Of a DNA stretch of 64,000 nt, positions 45,159-53,142 are shown one piece after another; within the stretch, counting starts at the first letter, position 1; each line of letters opens with the position of its first letter. A program made the translations under genes and the position numbers. Source of the DNA: JBHHUI01 sp965248775 (GTDB lineage Bacteria; Chloroflexota; Anaerolineae; Anaerolineales; JBHHUI01). The stretch is from positions 186,001 to 250,000 of the forward strand of contig OZ252150.1 of the NCBI GenBank assembly GCA_965248775.1, written 5' to 3'. Below the pieces are notes generated by a model that did no database searches, was not told where the DNA came from, and was given only the letters and a program-made list of their open reading frames with translations.

Positions 45159-45449
45159 ATAGTCTGTACCATTCTTGACAATGTTGAGGCTCCTGCACTT
45201 TGAACACTCATGCGTGATGACACTCTGGATCATTTTGGCGCTCCTCTGTTTGGCAGGCCAACAACTTACTTTTTCCAGACTCATCAGTCAACATGTAACC
45301 ACTACCATACTTGTAGTGAAATCTACTTCGTAACAACAAAGCCATAGTTGATGGAAGGGTCCATCGCAAGCGGAACGACGATAATCAACAATTGGGCGCT
45401 CACCAACTGAATTCGTTGTAAAAAGTTTGTGACCGAAGTTTTACTCATT

Positions 45450-46510
45450 TAGGACTTACGCAAACCAGGGAGAAACTGAGACAATGTGTGAATGAACAAA
45501 TTATCTCACTGGGATTACAGCCAATTTCTCTTGGTTAGCCAAATCAATTACACACAAACCTACTTTGCTGACCATAGTGAACATTTGAGCCACGATCGTG
45601 TCAATCGACTGATGAGGAAAAAATATTTACGCCACGGGAACTGCGCCAAATGGTGCGCAAAGAGTTGGTTCTCTCTGAAGATGGCTACATTCTCTTTGAT
45701 GATACGGTGCTTGATAAAAACCATTCCTTTGCCATTGAACTGGTGCGTAGGCAGTGGAGTGGCAACGCCAAAAAGGTAATCAAAGGCATCGGGCTCGTGA
45801 CTTGTGTCTATGTCAATCCCGACATCGATAAATTCTGGGTCATCGATTACCGCATTTTTGACCCTGCGCGAGATGGACGTAGCAAACTCGACCACTTGTT
45901 GGATATGTGGCGAACCATTCTGCATGTGGAACAGCTTCCTTTCCGCACTGTGTTGATGGATAGCTGGTATGCGACGATGAAAGTGATGAAAGCAGTCGAA
46001 AAAGCCGGCAAAATCTACTACTGTCCGTTGAAATCGAACCGGCAAGCGACAGAAAGTCCTGCGGATGACTACTGCCGAGTTGATGCGCTCTCTTGGAGCG
46101 CTGAGGAGATTGAAGCGGGAAAAATGGTTCATCTCAAAAAGTTTCCAAAAGGTCATCAAGTGAAACTGTTCCGGATTGCGGTGTCTACTCACCGCACAGA
46201 GCATGTGGTTACCAATGACCACTCTCAAGATTCCTCAGATGCTACAGGCATAGAAAGTGCCATCCGCTGGAAGATTGAGCAGTTTCACCGAGAGGCCAAA
46301 CAGCTAACCGGGCTGGAAGCATCTCAATGTCGTTCGCAACGAGCACAGCGCAATCATATTGCTTGTGCCATGCTTGTCTGGGTACGCCTGAATCAGATTG
46401 CGCAGGATGCACATACGAATGTGTATCAAATTAAGCAAGGTTTGTTGAGCAACTACATGCGAACTCAGCTTCGGCTACCTTCTATCTCTATGCTCCCTGC
46501 GTAAGTCCTA
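45450..46510 (+). mobile_element. DDE insertion sequence at the start codon of the O-antigen gene
   Basis: Ends TAGGACTTACGCA (45450-45462) and its complement (46498-46510) bound 1061 bases. The target repeat TCATT (45445-45449, 46511-46515) includes the complement of the O-antigen gene ATG, so the insertion separated that gene from its promoter region. The family is IS701/IS4-like; I could not fix it further. Confidence 0.85.
45492..46504 (+). CDS. IS701/IS4-like DDE transposase in two frames
   Basis: The N-terminal frame (MNKLSHWDYSQFLLVSQINY, then HDRVNRLM) and the main frame (EKIFTPRELRQMVRKE, then YILFDDTVLDKNHS with the first catalytic Asp, FRTVLMDSWYATMKVM with the second, and AIRWKIEQFHREAKQ with the catalytic Glu) meet at GGAAAAAATATT near 45617-45626. 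A run of six A at the joint allows a -1 slip, so the enzyme may be made by frameshifting or transcript slippage, or the copy may be broken. Joined length is about 337 residues. Confidence 0.8.
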
Positions 46511-46887
46511 TCATTTTGAGAATGAAATTATGTCGGCTGTCCGAATTCGCGCGTAAACCAACTTCCGATTGAAAGCATAGCGCATCAGGCGATCCTACGG
46601 AAGCGACGAAGCCCTTGTCTTCTCAGATGGACTTTGTCTTGCATCTGCTTACTGCAGAGGTCTGTTTCGCTCCCTTTTAAATGGAGCAGGATTTGCTCCT
46701 TTCTCAGCCACTATTGATGAATTGAGAATTTATGTTCTAATTCTGATGGGCACTTCTTTGAAATTTGCGAAAATAACAACAGGGCGAGAGAAACTACTTG
46801 GTGATAGGAGCATTTTGCCAATTGCTAGCCACTTATAATTCGCGTATACTGACCGCCGAACATTAACCCGTTTTGCGGGCAAAACCA
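46511..46887 (+). promoter_or_regulatory. Intergenic region with promoter of the FecR-domain gene
   Basis: About 370 bases with no convincing gene; the left end once preceded the O-antigen gene (minus strand) and so should hold its promoter. For the plus strand, TTGCTA (46822-46827), a 17-base spacer and TATACT (46845-46850) form a good promoter ending 37 bases before the ATG at 46888. Confidence 0.6.
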
Positions 46888-48192
46888 ATGGGATACGACT
46901 ACGATTTAGAAGAGTTTGATGAAGAGCCTGATGAGGACAGCCCGCGTAATACACGCCTACTATTCGCGGTTGGGGGCGTCGTTGGGCTTGTTGTTGTCAT
47001 TGCGATCATCGCGCTAATTGCTATCATCTTCGCGCGACGAAGAGCCGCCGACGGCGAAGTCGCTGAAGATGCTCCCATCGCCGAAACAACAGAAGCACCC
47101 ACTTTCACTCCCTTTCCATCGGAACTCCCCTCGAACACACCTGTGTCAGAAGATCACACTGCAACTGTAGATGCGGAACAGGGAGGCGGTGGTGATCCAA
47201 CGCAGACTGCCACCAGCGGTCCGACCCAAGCCCCCGGAACCTCAGTGAGCGCTGGACTATTAGAAGTAAGCGGAGATGTAAGTCTGCAAATTCCGGGCAC
47301 AGATGTCTGGATAGCCGTCGGTGACGATGTCAGCTTTACTGAAGGTGCTTCAATCCTCACTGGTGAAGAAAGTATGGTGAAAATCACTCTTATTGACGGA
47401 TCGATTGTGCGGCTAGAAAGCCAGACTAAAATAACAATCGATGAAATGCGTGGTGATGATGAGGACGCGGTCATCCGCTTGACGCTGGAATATGGGCAGG
47501 CTTGGCATGTGGTTGAGCGCACTGATTTCTCGGGTGGAAATACTTACGAGGTAATGCTGCCAGATGATGGTTCCTTGAGTCTGATAAATGAATCCGGAAC
47601 TGCAGCGCTGGCTTCTAAGATCCATTACCGAAAGTTATTATCATCGCACGACCAGACGAACTACTTCAGTACGACATATAACACCAACGGTTCCGTTACC
47701 GATATTGTTTGTCTGAACACATCTGGCCATTGCCAGCTGGAAAACGAGCAGAGCGTGACCGATATGGACTCTGGCGATCAGTGCCAGATATTTGGGGGCG
47801 GGAATCATTTTTGCGCATTAGCCAGCCAGTCCACCATCGATGCGTTTGCGGCCAGTGTGCCGGAGGTTGTAAATCTAACTCCGACAAACACCCCAACAAA
47901 CACGCCGACGCTGACCCGGACTCCAACAAAAACTAGTTTGCCGACCAATACATTCACGCCGAGTCAGACGGGTACAGCCACCAGCACTCCGTCCAATACG
48001 CCTACCATCACAAATACGCCGACGATCACGAATACACCCTCGGCAACGGTGAGCGGCTCCTCGACCGGTTCATCGACGACTTCGGCATATGCGCCCCAAG
48101 AGCAACGATTCTGGCGGCTTGCCCTGATGGTGACTCTGTTTACGATGGGGATGACCATTTTCTGGAAGTCGTCTAATCTCGAAGACGATTAA
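46888..48192 (+). CDS. Single-span membrane protein with FecR-like domain and Thr/Pro stalk
   Basis: The 434-residue protein (ATG 46888; a TTG five codons earlier is the alternative) has an acidic N-terminus (DLEEFDEEPDEDSP), one transmembrane helix (about 26-50), a Thr/Pro linker, a FecR-type domain (about 130-240: VSLQIPGTDVWIAVGDDVSF, GEESMVKITLIDGSIVRLES), a Cys-containing region, a long TPTNTPT-type stalk (about 330-400) and a C-terminal helix. FecR domains transmit envelope signals to sigma factors or simply act as scaffold; no sigma factor gene is adjacent, so a structural or sensory role is open. Confidence 0.82.
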   Translation: MGYDYDLEEFDEEPDEDSPRNTRLLFAVGGVVGLVVVIAIIALIAIIFARRRAADGEVAEDAPIAETTEAPTFTPFPSELPSNTPVSEDHTATVDAEQGGGGDPTQTATSGPTQAPGTSVSAGLLEVSGDVSLQIPGTDVWIAVGDDVSFTEGASILTGEESMVKITLIDGSIVRLESQTKITIDEMRGDDEDAVIRLTLEYGQAWHVVERTDFSGGNTYEVMLPDDGSLSLINESGTAALASKIHYRKLLSSHDQTNYFSTTYNTNGSVTDIVCLNTSGHCQLENEQSVTDMDSGDQCQIFGGGNHFCALASQSTIDAFAASVPEVVNLTPTNTPTNTPTLTRTPTKTSLPTNTFTPSQTGTATSTPSNTPTITNTPTITNTPSATVSGSSTGSSTTSAYAPQEQRFWRLALMVTLFTMGMTIFWKSSNLEDD

Positions 48193-48228
48193 TTCCTAGA
48201 ACGATCTCCGACAAGCCCTTAAATTGAA

Positions 48229-48254
48229 AGCGCCCTGAGTTCCCTCGGGGCGCT
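48229..48254. terminator. Hairpin terminator between convergent genes
   Basis: AGCGCCCTGAG and CTCGGGGCGCT form an 11-bp stem (one T-G pair) with loop TTCC between the convergent FecR-domain and PAP2 genes. Confidence 0.7.
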
Positions 48255-48279
48255 GTTCGTTAATACCCGTTCAGGTTGT

Positions 48280-48798
48280 CTATGCCAGCGCTAGCCCTAC
48301 ACCAATTGATATTAGAAAGCCGAAGATGAAACCAGCAGCGATGTCCAGGACATAGTGTACACCCATCGCCACCCGGGAGAGTGGCATAAGCGGTGTCCAA
48401 AAAAGAAGTACTGCCGCGAACCAGGCTGGTCCTAGCCAGAGACTCAACCCCAACAACAACCCCGCACGGGCAGCATGTCCGGATGGAAAGGAATGTGGAT
48501 CGGTCTTGCGGTAAATTGCGCCCCATTCCCCCTGCGGCCGCTCGCGCCGAAAGGCAAGCTTGAGTATCTGAACGAGGACGGCAGTGCCGATAATCCCAAC
48601 AACTATAACCGCAGCCCGATATTTCCAAATTGGTGTGGCAACGAACCAAACAACTATCAGACCGGCAAGCCAGAACCAACTGTCGCCGGAATGCGCCAGG
48701 AATTTTGCAACTGTACGCAGCACTCCCGGCCTGTCTGCAATTCTCAGTCGCGCAGACCAGCGTTCATCGGCAGCAGATAAACTTTCATGCCAGGACAT
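48280..48798 (-). CDS. PAP2-superfamily membrane phosphatase
   Basis: A 172-residue protein with the three phosphatase motifs: KLAFRRERP, SFPSGHAA and SRVAMGVHYVLD, embedded among about five helices. PAP2 enzymes dephosphorylate lipid phosphates such as undecaprenyl pyrophosphate or phosphatidic acid, on the outer face of the membrane. The order of motifs and the length fit a minimal PAP2 (PgpB/BcrC-like). Start ATG 48798; no ribosome site is obvious. Confidence 0.92.
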   Translation of the reverse strand: MSWHESLSAADERWSARLRIADRPGVLRTVAKFLAHSGDSWFWLAGLIVVWFVATPIWKYRAAVIVVGIIGTAVLVQILKLAFRRERPQGEWGAIYRKTDPHSFPSGHAARAGLLLGLSLWLGPAWFAAVLLFWTPLMPLSRVAMGVHYVLDIAAGFIFGFLISIGVGLALA

Positions 48799-48836
48799 TA
48801 GAGCACTTCGGACTTATTGATTTGGAACAGGAGAGA

Positions 48837-49625
48837 TTAATTCTTGATTGGAACCGTCTGGCCCAACTCGCGCGCAATGATTTCATATTGATAGGGTTTA
48901 TCGATGTCCATCCCCAGTTCGGCGTAAGGACAATCAATCAACCGCCCTCGGACTCCCAGCTTGTCCTGGACAAGTTGTTCGACGCGCGCTTTTGTCATTC
49001 GACCCGTGGCGAGCATCAGCAGTGGTAGCAACCCTACCATCGAAGCCACGCGCAACATGCTTTTACGCGCTTCTACGATCTGTTGCCAACTCGTATTTGA
49101 GCCTGATGTGAGTGACACAGAATAGGCGTTTACGTCGCCGCCGCACACCTGACCGGATTTTAGGCGTGTGAAGCTGCGCTTCGAGTGAGGAAAACGTTCT
49201 TCCATTGTTTCGCGAGCGATAATGGAATAATACAAATCGTGCTCTGTGCGTTCGACCTCGTCGATCACCCAGTCGATCATTTCGGTGTTAACGAGGGGAA
49301 TATCGGCACTCACCCACAATACATTTACCGCTTCGGGTTTATTTTGAGAGAGAAATTGACTAGCAGCAGAGGCGTTATCAAGCAGACTCCCCGCGCTGGG
49401 TAAATAATGAACTTGTTTGTCGCTGCAGTTGATACCGTGTTCGGCGGAGAGACCAATAACAATTACGTCTTGTACCTTGCTCGAAGATGCGACTGCGTCA
49501 AGAACATACTGGACCATGGGCTTCCCAGCAATTTCGAGCAGTGCCTTCGGCTCCCCCTCCAAAACCAAACCGAGGAGTGGGTCACCTTCTTTCGCAACTC
49601 CACCTGCGCCGATGATCACATCCAT
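48837..49625 (-). CDS. MobA-like nucleotidyltransferase
   Basis: A 262-residue protein with the nucleotidyltransferase start VIIGAGGVAKEGDPLLGLV and the lysine-containing loop PKALLEIAGKPMVQYVLDAV, then an Asp metal site in LWVSADIPLVNTEMI. The family activates sugars or molybdopterin with nucleotides (MobA-like NTP_transf_3). The classical GGxSxRMG loop is replaced by GAGGVAKEGDP, so the substrate is uncertain. It precedes or follows a conserved unknown gene on the same strand by 34 bases. Confidence 0.78.
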   Translation of the reverse strand: MDVIIGAGGVAKEGDPLLGLVLEGEPKALLEIAGKPMVQYVLDAVASSSKVQDVIVIGLSAEHGINCSDKQVHYLPSAGSLLDNASAASQFLSQNKPEAVNVLWVSADIPLVNTEMIDWVIDEVERTEHDLYYSIIARETMEERFPHSKRSFTRLKSGQVCGGDVNAYSVSLTSGSNTSWQQIVEARKSMLRVASMVGLLPLLMLATGRMTKARVEQLVQDKLGVRGRLIDCPYAELGMDIDKPYQYEIIARELGQTVPIKN

Positions 49626-49659
49626 TTCAAGTCGTTAGCCGTCCTTGCCGTCAAAGAAT

Positions 49660-50559
49660 TCAGTTCAACTTAGTAATTTCTGGCTCGAATCCGAGCTTGT
49701 CGAGCATTTCGTCGTACTCGGCGTGAGTGAGTACGCGTCCCTTGCCGGATGCGGCTACGAGCGCTGCTTCCATCATATTCGCGCCGAACGTGCGGCCCTC
49801 GAAGTTAATGGTCGTAGTTACCAAATAGCGTACTCCCCGGTCGTGCAGGAACTCGATATCTTTCGGAGTGGTCGTGTTGGTAACGATCGTTTTGCCCTGC
49901 ATGTCTTCCGGCATGTGGTTCTTGATGTACAGCCAGTCGCCGGCTGTGACGGTGTAGCCCTGATAATAATTCTCGTACTTGGGGATGACTTCTTCCTGCT
50001 TTTCGCCTGTGGGGTAGAGCATACTCAGCGGCATGCGCCCGACCACCGGCATGATGACGCGAGCTATGTTTCCCAGGGCACGGAAGCCACGTACCGCGAT
50101 GGGTACATCCAGTCCGAACATCAAGTCACCGTAGACACATTCGTACCCGGCTTCGATGAACGAGAGCGTCATGCCATAGCGCGTAATCCCGGCCACAAGG
50201 AACGCCGTCTTGGGCTCCAGCTCGGCGCCGATCTTCGCTTCCACTCGTTGCATGACGCGCCGCTCGAGCGTTTCCTTCAGACCGCCGCCGTCTACATACG
50301 GCGTCTGCTGCACGTCTTTTACCAGCTTCAATGCGCCGTGGATTGGATAGAATTTCCATGGCGTGTGTACGCCCAGATCGATACCTCCGACGCCGAAGGC
50401 GTCGACCGTGCCGTCCATCTCGCGAAACATCTGGCGCGCTTTGGCTTCGCCGCCGTCTGTGCCTATTCGCTCGATGTTGACTTTTTCGCCGAGCAGATCA
50501 ACTTCGACCTTCTTATCACGCGTAGATGATCCGAGGCTTATGCTTACTGCGCGCTTCAT
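49660..50559 (-). CDS. Conserved protein of unknown function (annotated in relatives as quinate 5-dehydrogenase-like)
   Basis: A 299-residue soluble protein beginning MKRAVSISLGSSTRDKKVEV, with internal motifs AFGVGGIDLGVHTPW, TAFLVAGITRYGMTLSFIEAGY and MQGKTIVTNTTTPKDIEFL. From memory, close relatives in Chloroflexota are labelled quinate 5-dehydrogenase, but no dinucleotide-binding motif (GxGxxG) stands out and I would not rely on that name. It is transcribed with the nucleotidyltransferase gene (34 bases apart). Its start ATG 50559 follows AGGGGAAAGGGATAAGGAT. Confidence 0.6.
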   Translation of the reverse strand: MKRAVSISLGSSTRDKKVEVDLLGEKVNIERIGTDGGEAKARQMFREMDGTVDAFGVGGIDLGVHTPWKFYPIHGALKLVKDVQQTPYVDGGGLKETLERRVMQRVEAKIGAELEPKTAFLVAGITRYGMTLSFIEAGYECVYGDLMFGLDVPIAVRGFRALGNIARVIMPVVGRMPLSMLYPTGEKQEEVIPKYENYYQGYTVTAGDWLYIKNHMPEDMQGKTIVTNTTTPKDIEFLHDRGVRYLVTTTINFEGRTFGANMMEAALVAASGKGRVLTHAEYDEMLDKLGFEPEITKLN

Positions 50560-50635
50560 ATCCTTATCCCTTTCCCCTTCTATTAATCATCGCTAGTGTA
50601 CTCGGGGGTATGTGGTTGGTCAACGTTAGATTTTG

Positions 50636-51544
50636 TTAGCGCGCTGCTTGGCGCAGCAATGGGCGAAGGTTGTGCCTATTCACGATCAAGATTCCCGCTA
50701 TGATTCCCAAGCCGCCTACTATGAGCTGCCAACCGATCTCCTCGCCCAAGAAAACAACACCTAATATAACCGCAACGATTGGGATGATATAGGTTACCGT
50801 CGAAGCGCGTGTCGGACCCCACGTGCCTATAAGATAGAAATAGGCAAGATATGCTGCCGTGGTACCGATCGTCCCGAGCCAGACAATGGAAACCCAGGTA
50901 AGTGGTTCCCTGGGCAATTGGAAAGGTGCTTCGATGACTGGTGCGAGTATCCACATCACGACAAGCGCCGCTGTCGCTGCACCTGCAGCGATAACGATCG
51001 GATGCACTTCTCGCAAATACTTGCGGATTGTCACTCCAGAAACTGCGTAGGCAAAGGAGGAAACCACAACTGCTATCTGGCCAAGAATATCACCGGAAAA
51101 TCCCTGGATGCTTATATCTCGTCCAACCAGGACAGCCACACCTCCAAAACCGACGAGTACGCCAAATATTTTTAGGAAGGAAATTCGGTCATCGTTGACG
51201 AAAAAATGCGCGATCACAACAGTGAACAATGGAACTGTGCTATTGATGAGGCCCGCAAGGCCCGAATCAATACGTGTCTCACCCCAAGAAATCAAAGTGA
51301 AGGGAATGCAAATATTTAGCACACCCAACACTGCCATCACAATCCAAGGTCGGGAGTCGCGGGGCAGCTTTATTCCGGCAAGGCGGATATAAACCCATGC
51401 CGAAATGACTGCGAAAGTGATACGGAATGCGACGAGAGTAAAAGGACCGATCTCGGCAACACCGATTTTGATCCACAGGAACGAGGTTCCCCAGGCGAAC
51501 AATCCAACAAAGAAAAATGCAGCCCAAGGCTTATATTGGCTCAT
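50636..51544 (-). CDS. EamA/DMT-superfamily transporter
   Basis: A 302-residue protein with ten hydrophobic segments and the two EamA repeats (FVGLFAWGTSFLWIKIGV in the first; IVWLGTIGTTAAYLAYFYLI in the second). Such proteins usually export amino acids or small metabolites; the specific substrate cannot be read from the sequence. The ATG at 51544 follows AAAAGGGAACCAG. Confidence 0.9.
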   Translation of the reverse strand: MSQYKPWAAFFFVGLFAWGTSFLWIKIGVAEIGPFTLVAFRITFAVISAWVYIRLAGIKLPRDSRPWIVMAVLGVLNICIPFTLISWGETRIDSGLAGLINSTVPLFTVVIAHFFVNDDRISFLKIFGVLVGFGGVAVLVGRDISIQGFSGDILGQIAVVVSSFAYAVSGVTIRKYLREVHPIVIAAGAATAALVVMWILAPVIEAPFQLPREPLTWVSIVWLGTIGTTAAYLAYFYLIGTWGPTRASTVTYIIPIVAVILGVVFLGEEIGWQLIVGGLGIIAGILIVNRHNLRPLLRQAAR

Positions 51545-51615
51545 AAGTCTGGTTCCCTTTTAGTGCTGAAATATAATCAGGGGAGGAATTCGGTGGAGGA
51601 GTATAGCAGGCAGTA

Positions 51616-53127
51616 TCACGTCACGCCCCAAGTGAGCAGTCCGATGATGGTGATGAGAACGAGGCCGTAACCGAGTGTGGATTTCAACACGCCACCTTCC
51701 TGACCGCTCATCCCAACAGTGCTGCAACCCACGATGATTTTTGCCGGTGCGAAGGCCGCACCCAATGCGCCGCCTGTCGTTTGCGCCGCGAGAATAATCG
51801 CCGGAGCCAGATTGAGGAGGGCAGCGGTGCTGTTTTGCAGGGCGCCGAAGACCACGTTTGAATTTGTATTGCTGCCAGTCATAAACGCGCCCAATGCTCC
51901 GATAAAAGGGGAGACGAAGGGAAAGGCGCCTCCGGCGAGATTTCCGATCCCCGATGCCAGGCTACGCGTCATCCCGGCGTGTTCCATCACCACCGCCATT
52001 GCAACCATCGTAATCGTTCCAATGGTCGGATTGATCGCCCGCTGTAGCGTTGCCCGGGCGATACGAATGCCTGCCCCTGCGGATAGCTGGCCTGAAATTC
52101 GAAACATCAAAAATGAGAGCACTGCGGTGTAAAGAAGCAATGCACCAGCATGTCCAAAAATGCTGATTGTTCTACCTGTGCCGGCGGCCGTTGCATAACC
52201 CTGTGACGTTGCGAGTACCGGAAACTCTACTCTTAAGACCACGTTGCCAAGTAGATGTGAGATCGGAGGGAAAAGTCTGGCTGCACCAACGATCAGAATC
52301 AGAAGAGCATAAGGTGCCAGGGCCATTCCCAATGGGAGAGATGCCCTGCTTGGAAGGGCATTCTCTGTTGGATTAGAACGCATGCGTGCGAGCAACACAC
52401 TTCCGCCCAAGCCTGCCAATCCGGCTGCGGCTGCGGCCAACGGATAGACTCCCAGGGCAGCAACCCATAGTTGAATTCCGCTCATTAAAACACCCAATCC
52501 GAGCAGTGCTGGAAGTTTTCGCCAAAGCGAATTGAGCCCACCGGTCGCGACTAGCACAGCGGCTCCACAACCGAAACAAGCCAACCCGAGGAAGAGGGCG
52601 CTCGGAATTGCAAGTTCTTCGCCACTCCGGTTCGTTGACGCCATCAGCGCGAGGAAAGATGAAGCAAGCGAGCCAAATGTTACTGCCCAGGCGTGACCGA
52701 TGCCGGCAGCCACGACAGCCGGTCCGGCAGCAAAGCCCAACCCCACCAGAATCGGAGCTACGATGGCCGTGGGGACCCCAAAACCCGAAATCCCTTGCAG
52801 GAAGGACCCAAATGCCCAGGCAAGGATCAACGCCTGCATACCGCGATCGGGAGTCAGCGCTGACAGTTTGGCGCTCAACGTCGGAATCACCTCGGCGGCG
52901 TCGAGCACGTAATAAAAAAGTAACGCCATCCAGATAATGTAGAGGACGAACAGCGCCAGCAATGCGGCTTTGACTTGCACAAGCAACAGCAGCTCAGTGC
53001 CGGCACCGAAGAAGAGGGCTGCAACTACAAGCGCAACCAGCCAGCCCGCCGTCCCCGCTTTTGTTGCACCCCATCGTAAACCGACCATCAGGATAAGAAC
53101 GGAGGCGATTGGCAGCAGCGCAAGCAT
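51616..53127 (-). CDS. lctP: L-lactate permease family transporter
   Basis: A 503-residue membrane protein with about 13 helices and LctP motifs: LKAALLALFVLYIIWMALL-like N-terminal half, ILAWAFGSFLQGISGFGVPTAIVAP, and near the C-terminus GALGAFMTGSNTNSNVVFG and AKIIVGCSTVGMSGQEG. The family takes up lactate or glycolate with protons. It is 16 bases downstream of the glycosyltransferase gene. Confidence 0.92.
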   Translation of the reverse strand: MLALLPIASVLILMVGLRWGATKAGTAGWLVALVVAALFFGAGTELLLLVQVKAALLALFVLYIIWMALLFYYVLDAAEVIPTLSAKLSALTPDRGMQALILAWAFGSFLQGISGFGVPTAIVAPILVGLGFAAGPAVVAAGIGHAWAVTFGSLASSFLALMASTNRSGEELAIPSALFLGLACFGCGAAVLVATGGLNSLWRKLPALLGLGVLMSGIQLWVAALGVYPLAAAAAGLAGLGGSVLLARMRSNPTENALPSRASLPLGMALAPYALLILIVGAARLFPPISHLLGNVVLRVEFPVLATSQGYATAAGTGRTISIFGHAGALLLYTAVLSFLMFRISGQLSAGAGIRIARATLQRAINPTIGTITMVAMAVVMEHAGMTRSLASGIGNLAGGAFPFVSPFIGALGAFMTGSNTNSNVVFGALQNSTAALLNLAPAIILAAQTTGGALGAAFAPAKIIVGCSTVGMSGQEGGVLKSTLGYGLVLITIIGLLTWGVT

Positions 53128-53142
53128 GATTGTTTGGGGTTG

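Larger units (their letters stand above)
43669..45233 (-). pseudogene. IS1-family transposase of element A, split by element B
   Basis: The N-terminal 25 codons (MIQSVITHECSKCRSLNI...) are at 45233-45159 and the rest, from DYKGGQKFHCLDC to the end, at 44339-43669, with element B between. The coding content is otherwise the same as that of B (245 residues). The two halves cannot be joined while B is present; precise excision would restore it. Confidence 0.9.
43661..45306 (-). mobile_element. IS1-family element A, interrupted by an inverted second copy
   Basis: Ends GGTAGTGGTTACATG (43661) and its complement (45306) are flanked by the 8-base target repeat ATACTTGT (43653-43660, 45307-45314). 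Without the nested copy B and its 8-base repeat the element is 819 bases, exactly the length of B. It sits in the O-antigen gene, minus orientation. Confidence 0.92.
42499..45448 (-). pseudogene. O-antigen polymerase/ligase (Wzy-type) gene, destroyed by insertions and amber codons
   Basis: Removing the IS at 43661-45306 and one target repeat restores one frame from ATG 45448 to TAA 42499, about 431 codons. It reads QLLIIVVPLAMDPSINYGF, then VLTILGLAALVISRV, FSTLGNANHLAAYLAMIAPL, MTKSRGGLLAVALG, ARPLTGWGLASFEF and DRTHNIWLEWGVELGLPGL: the Wzy_C O-antigen ligase pattern with ten or more helices. Two in-frame TAG codons are present (45325-45323, codon 42; 43092-43090). Another IS sits at the start codon (45450-46510). 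The gene is dead. It overlaps the end of the macroglobulin-like gene tail-to-tail by 23 bases. Confidence 0.85.

Noticed and set aside
47880..48060. Short repeats resembling a CRISPR or minisatellite array
   Set aside because: They are the degenerate ACN CCN codons of the Thr/Pro stalk of the FecR-domain protein, with no constant repeat and spacer pattern.
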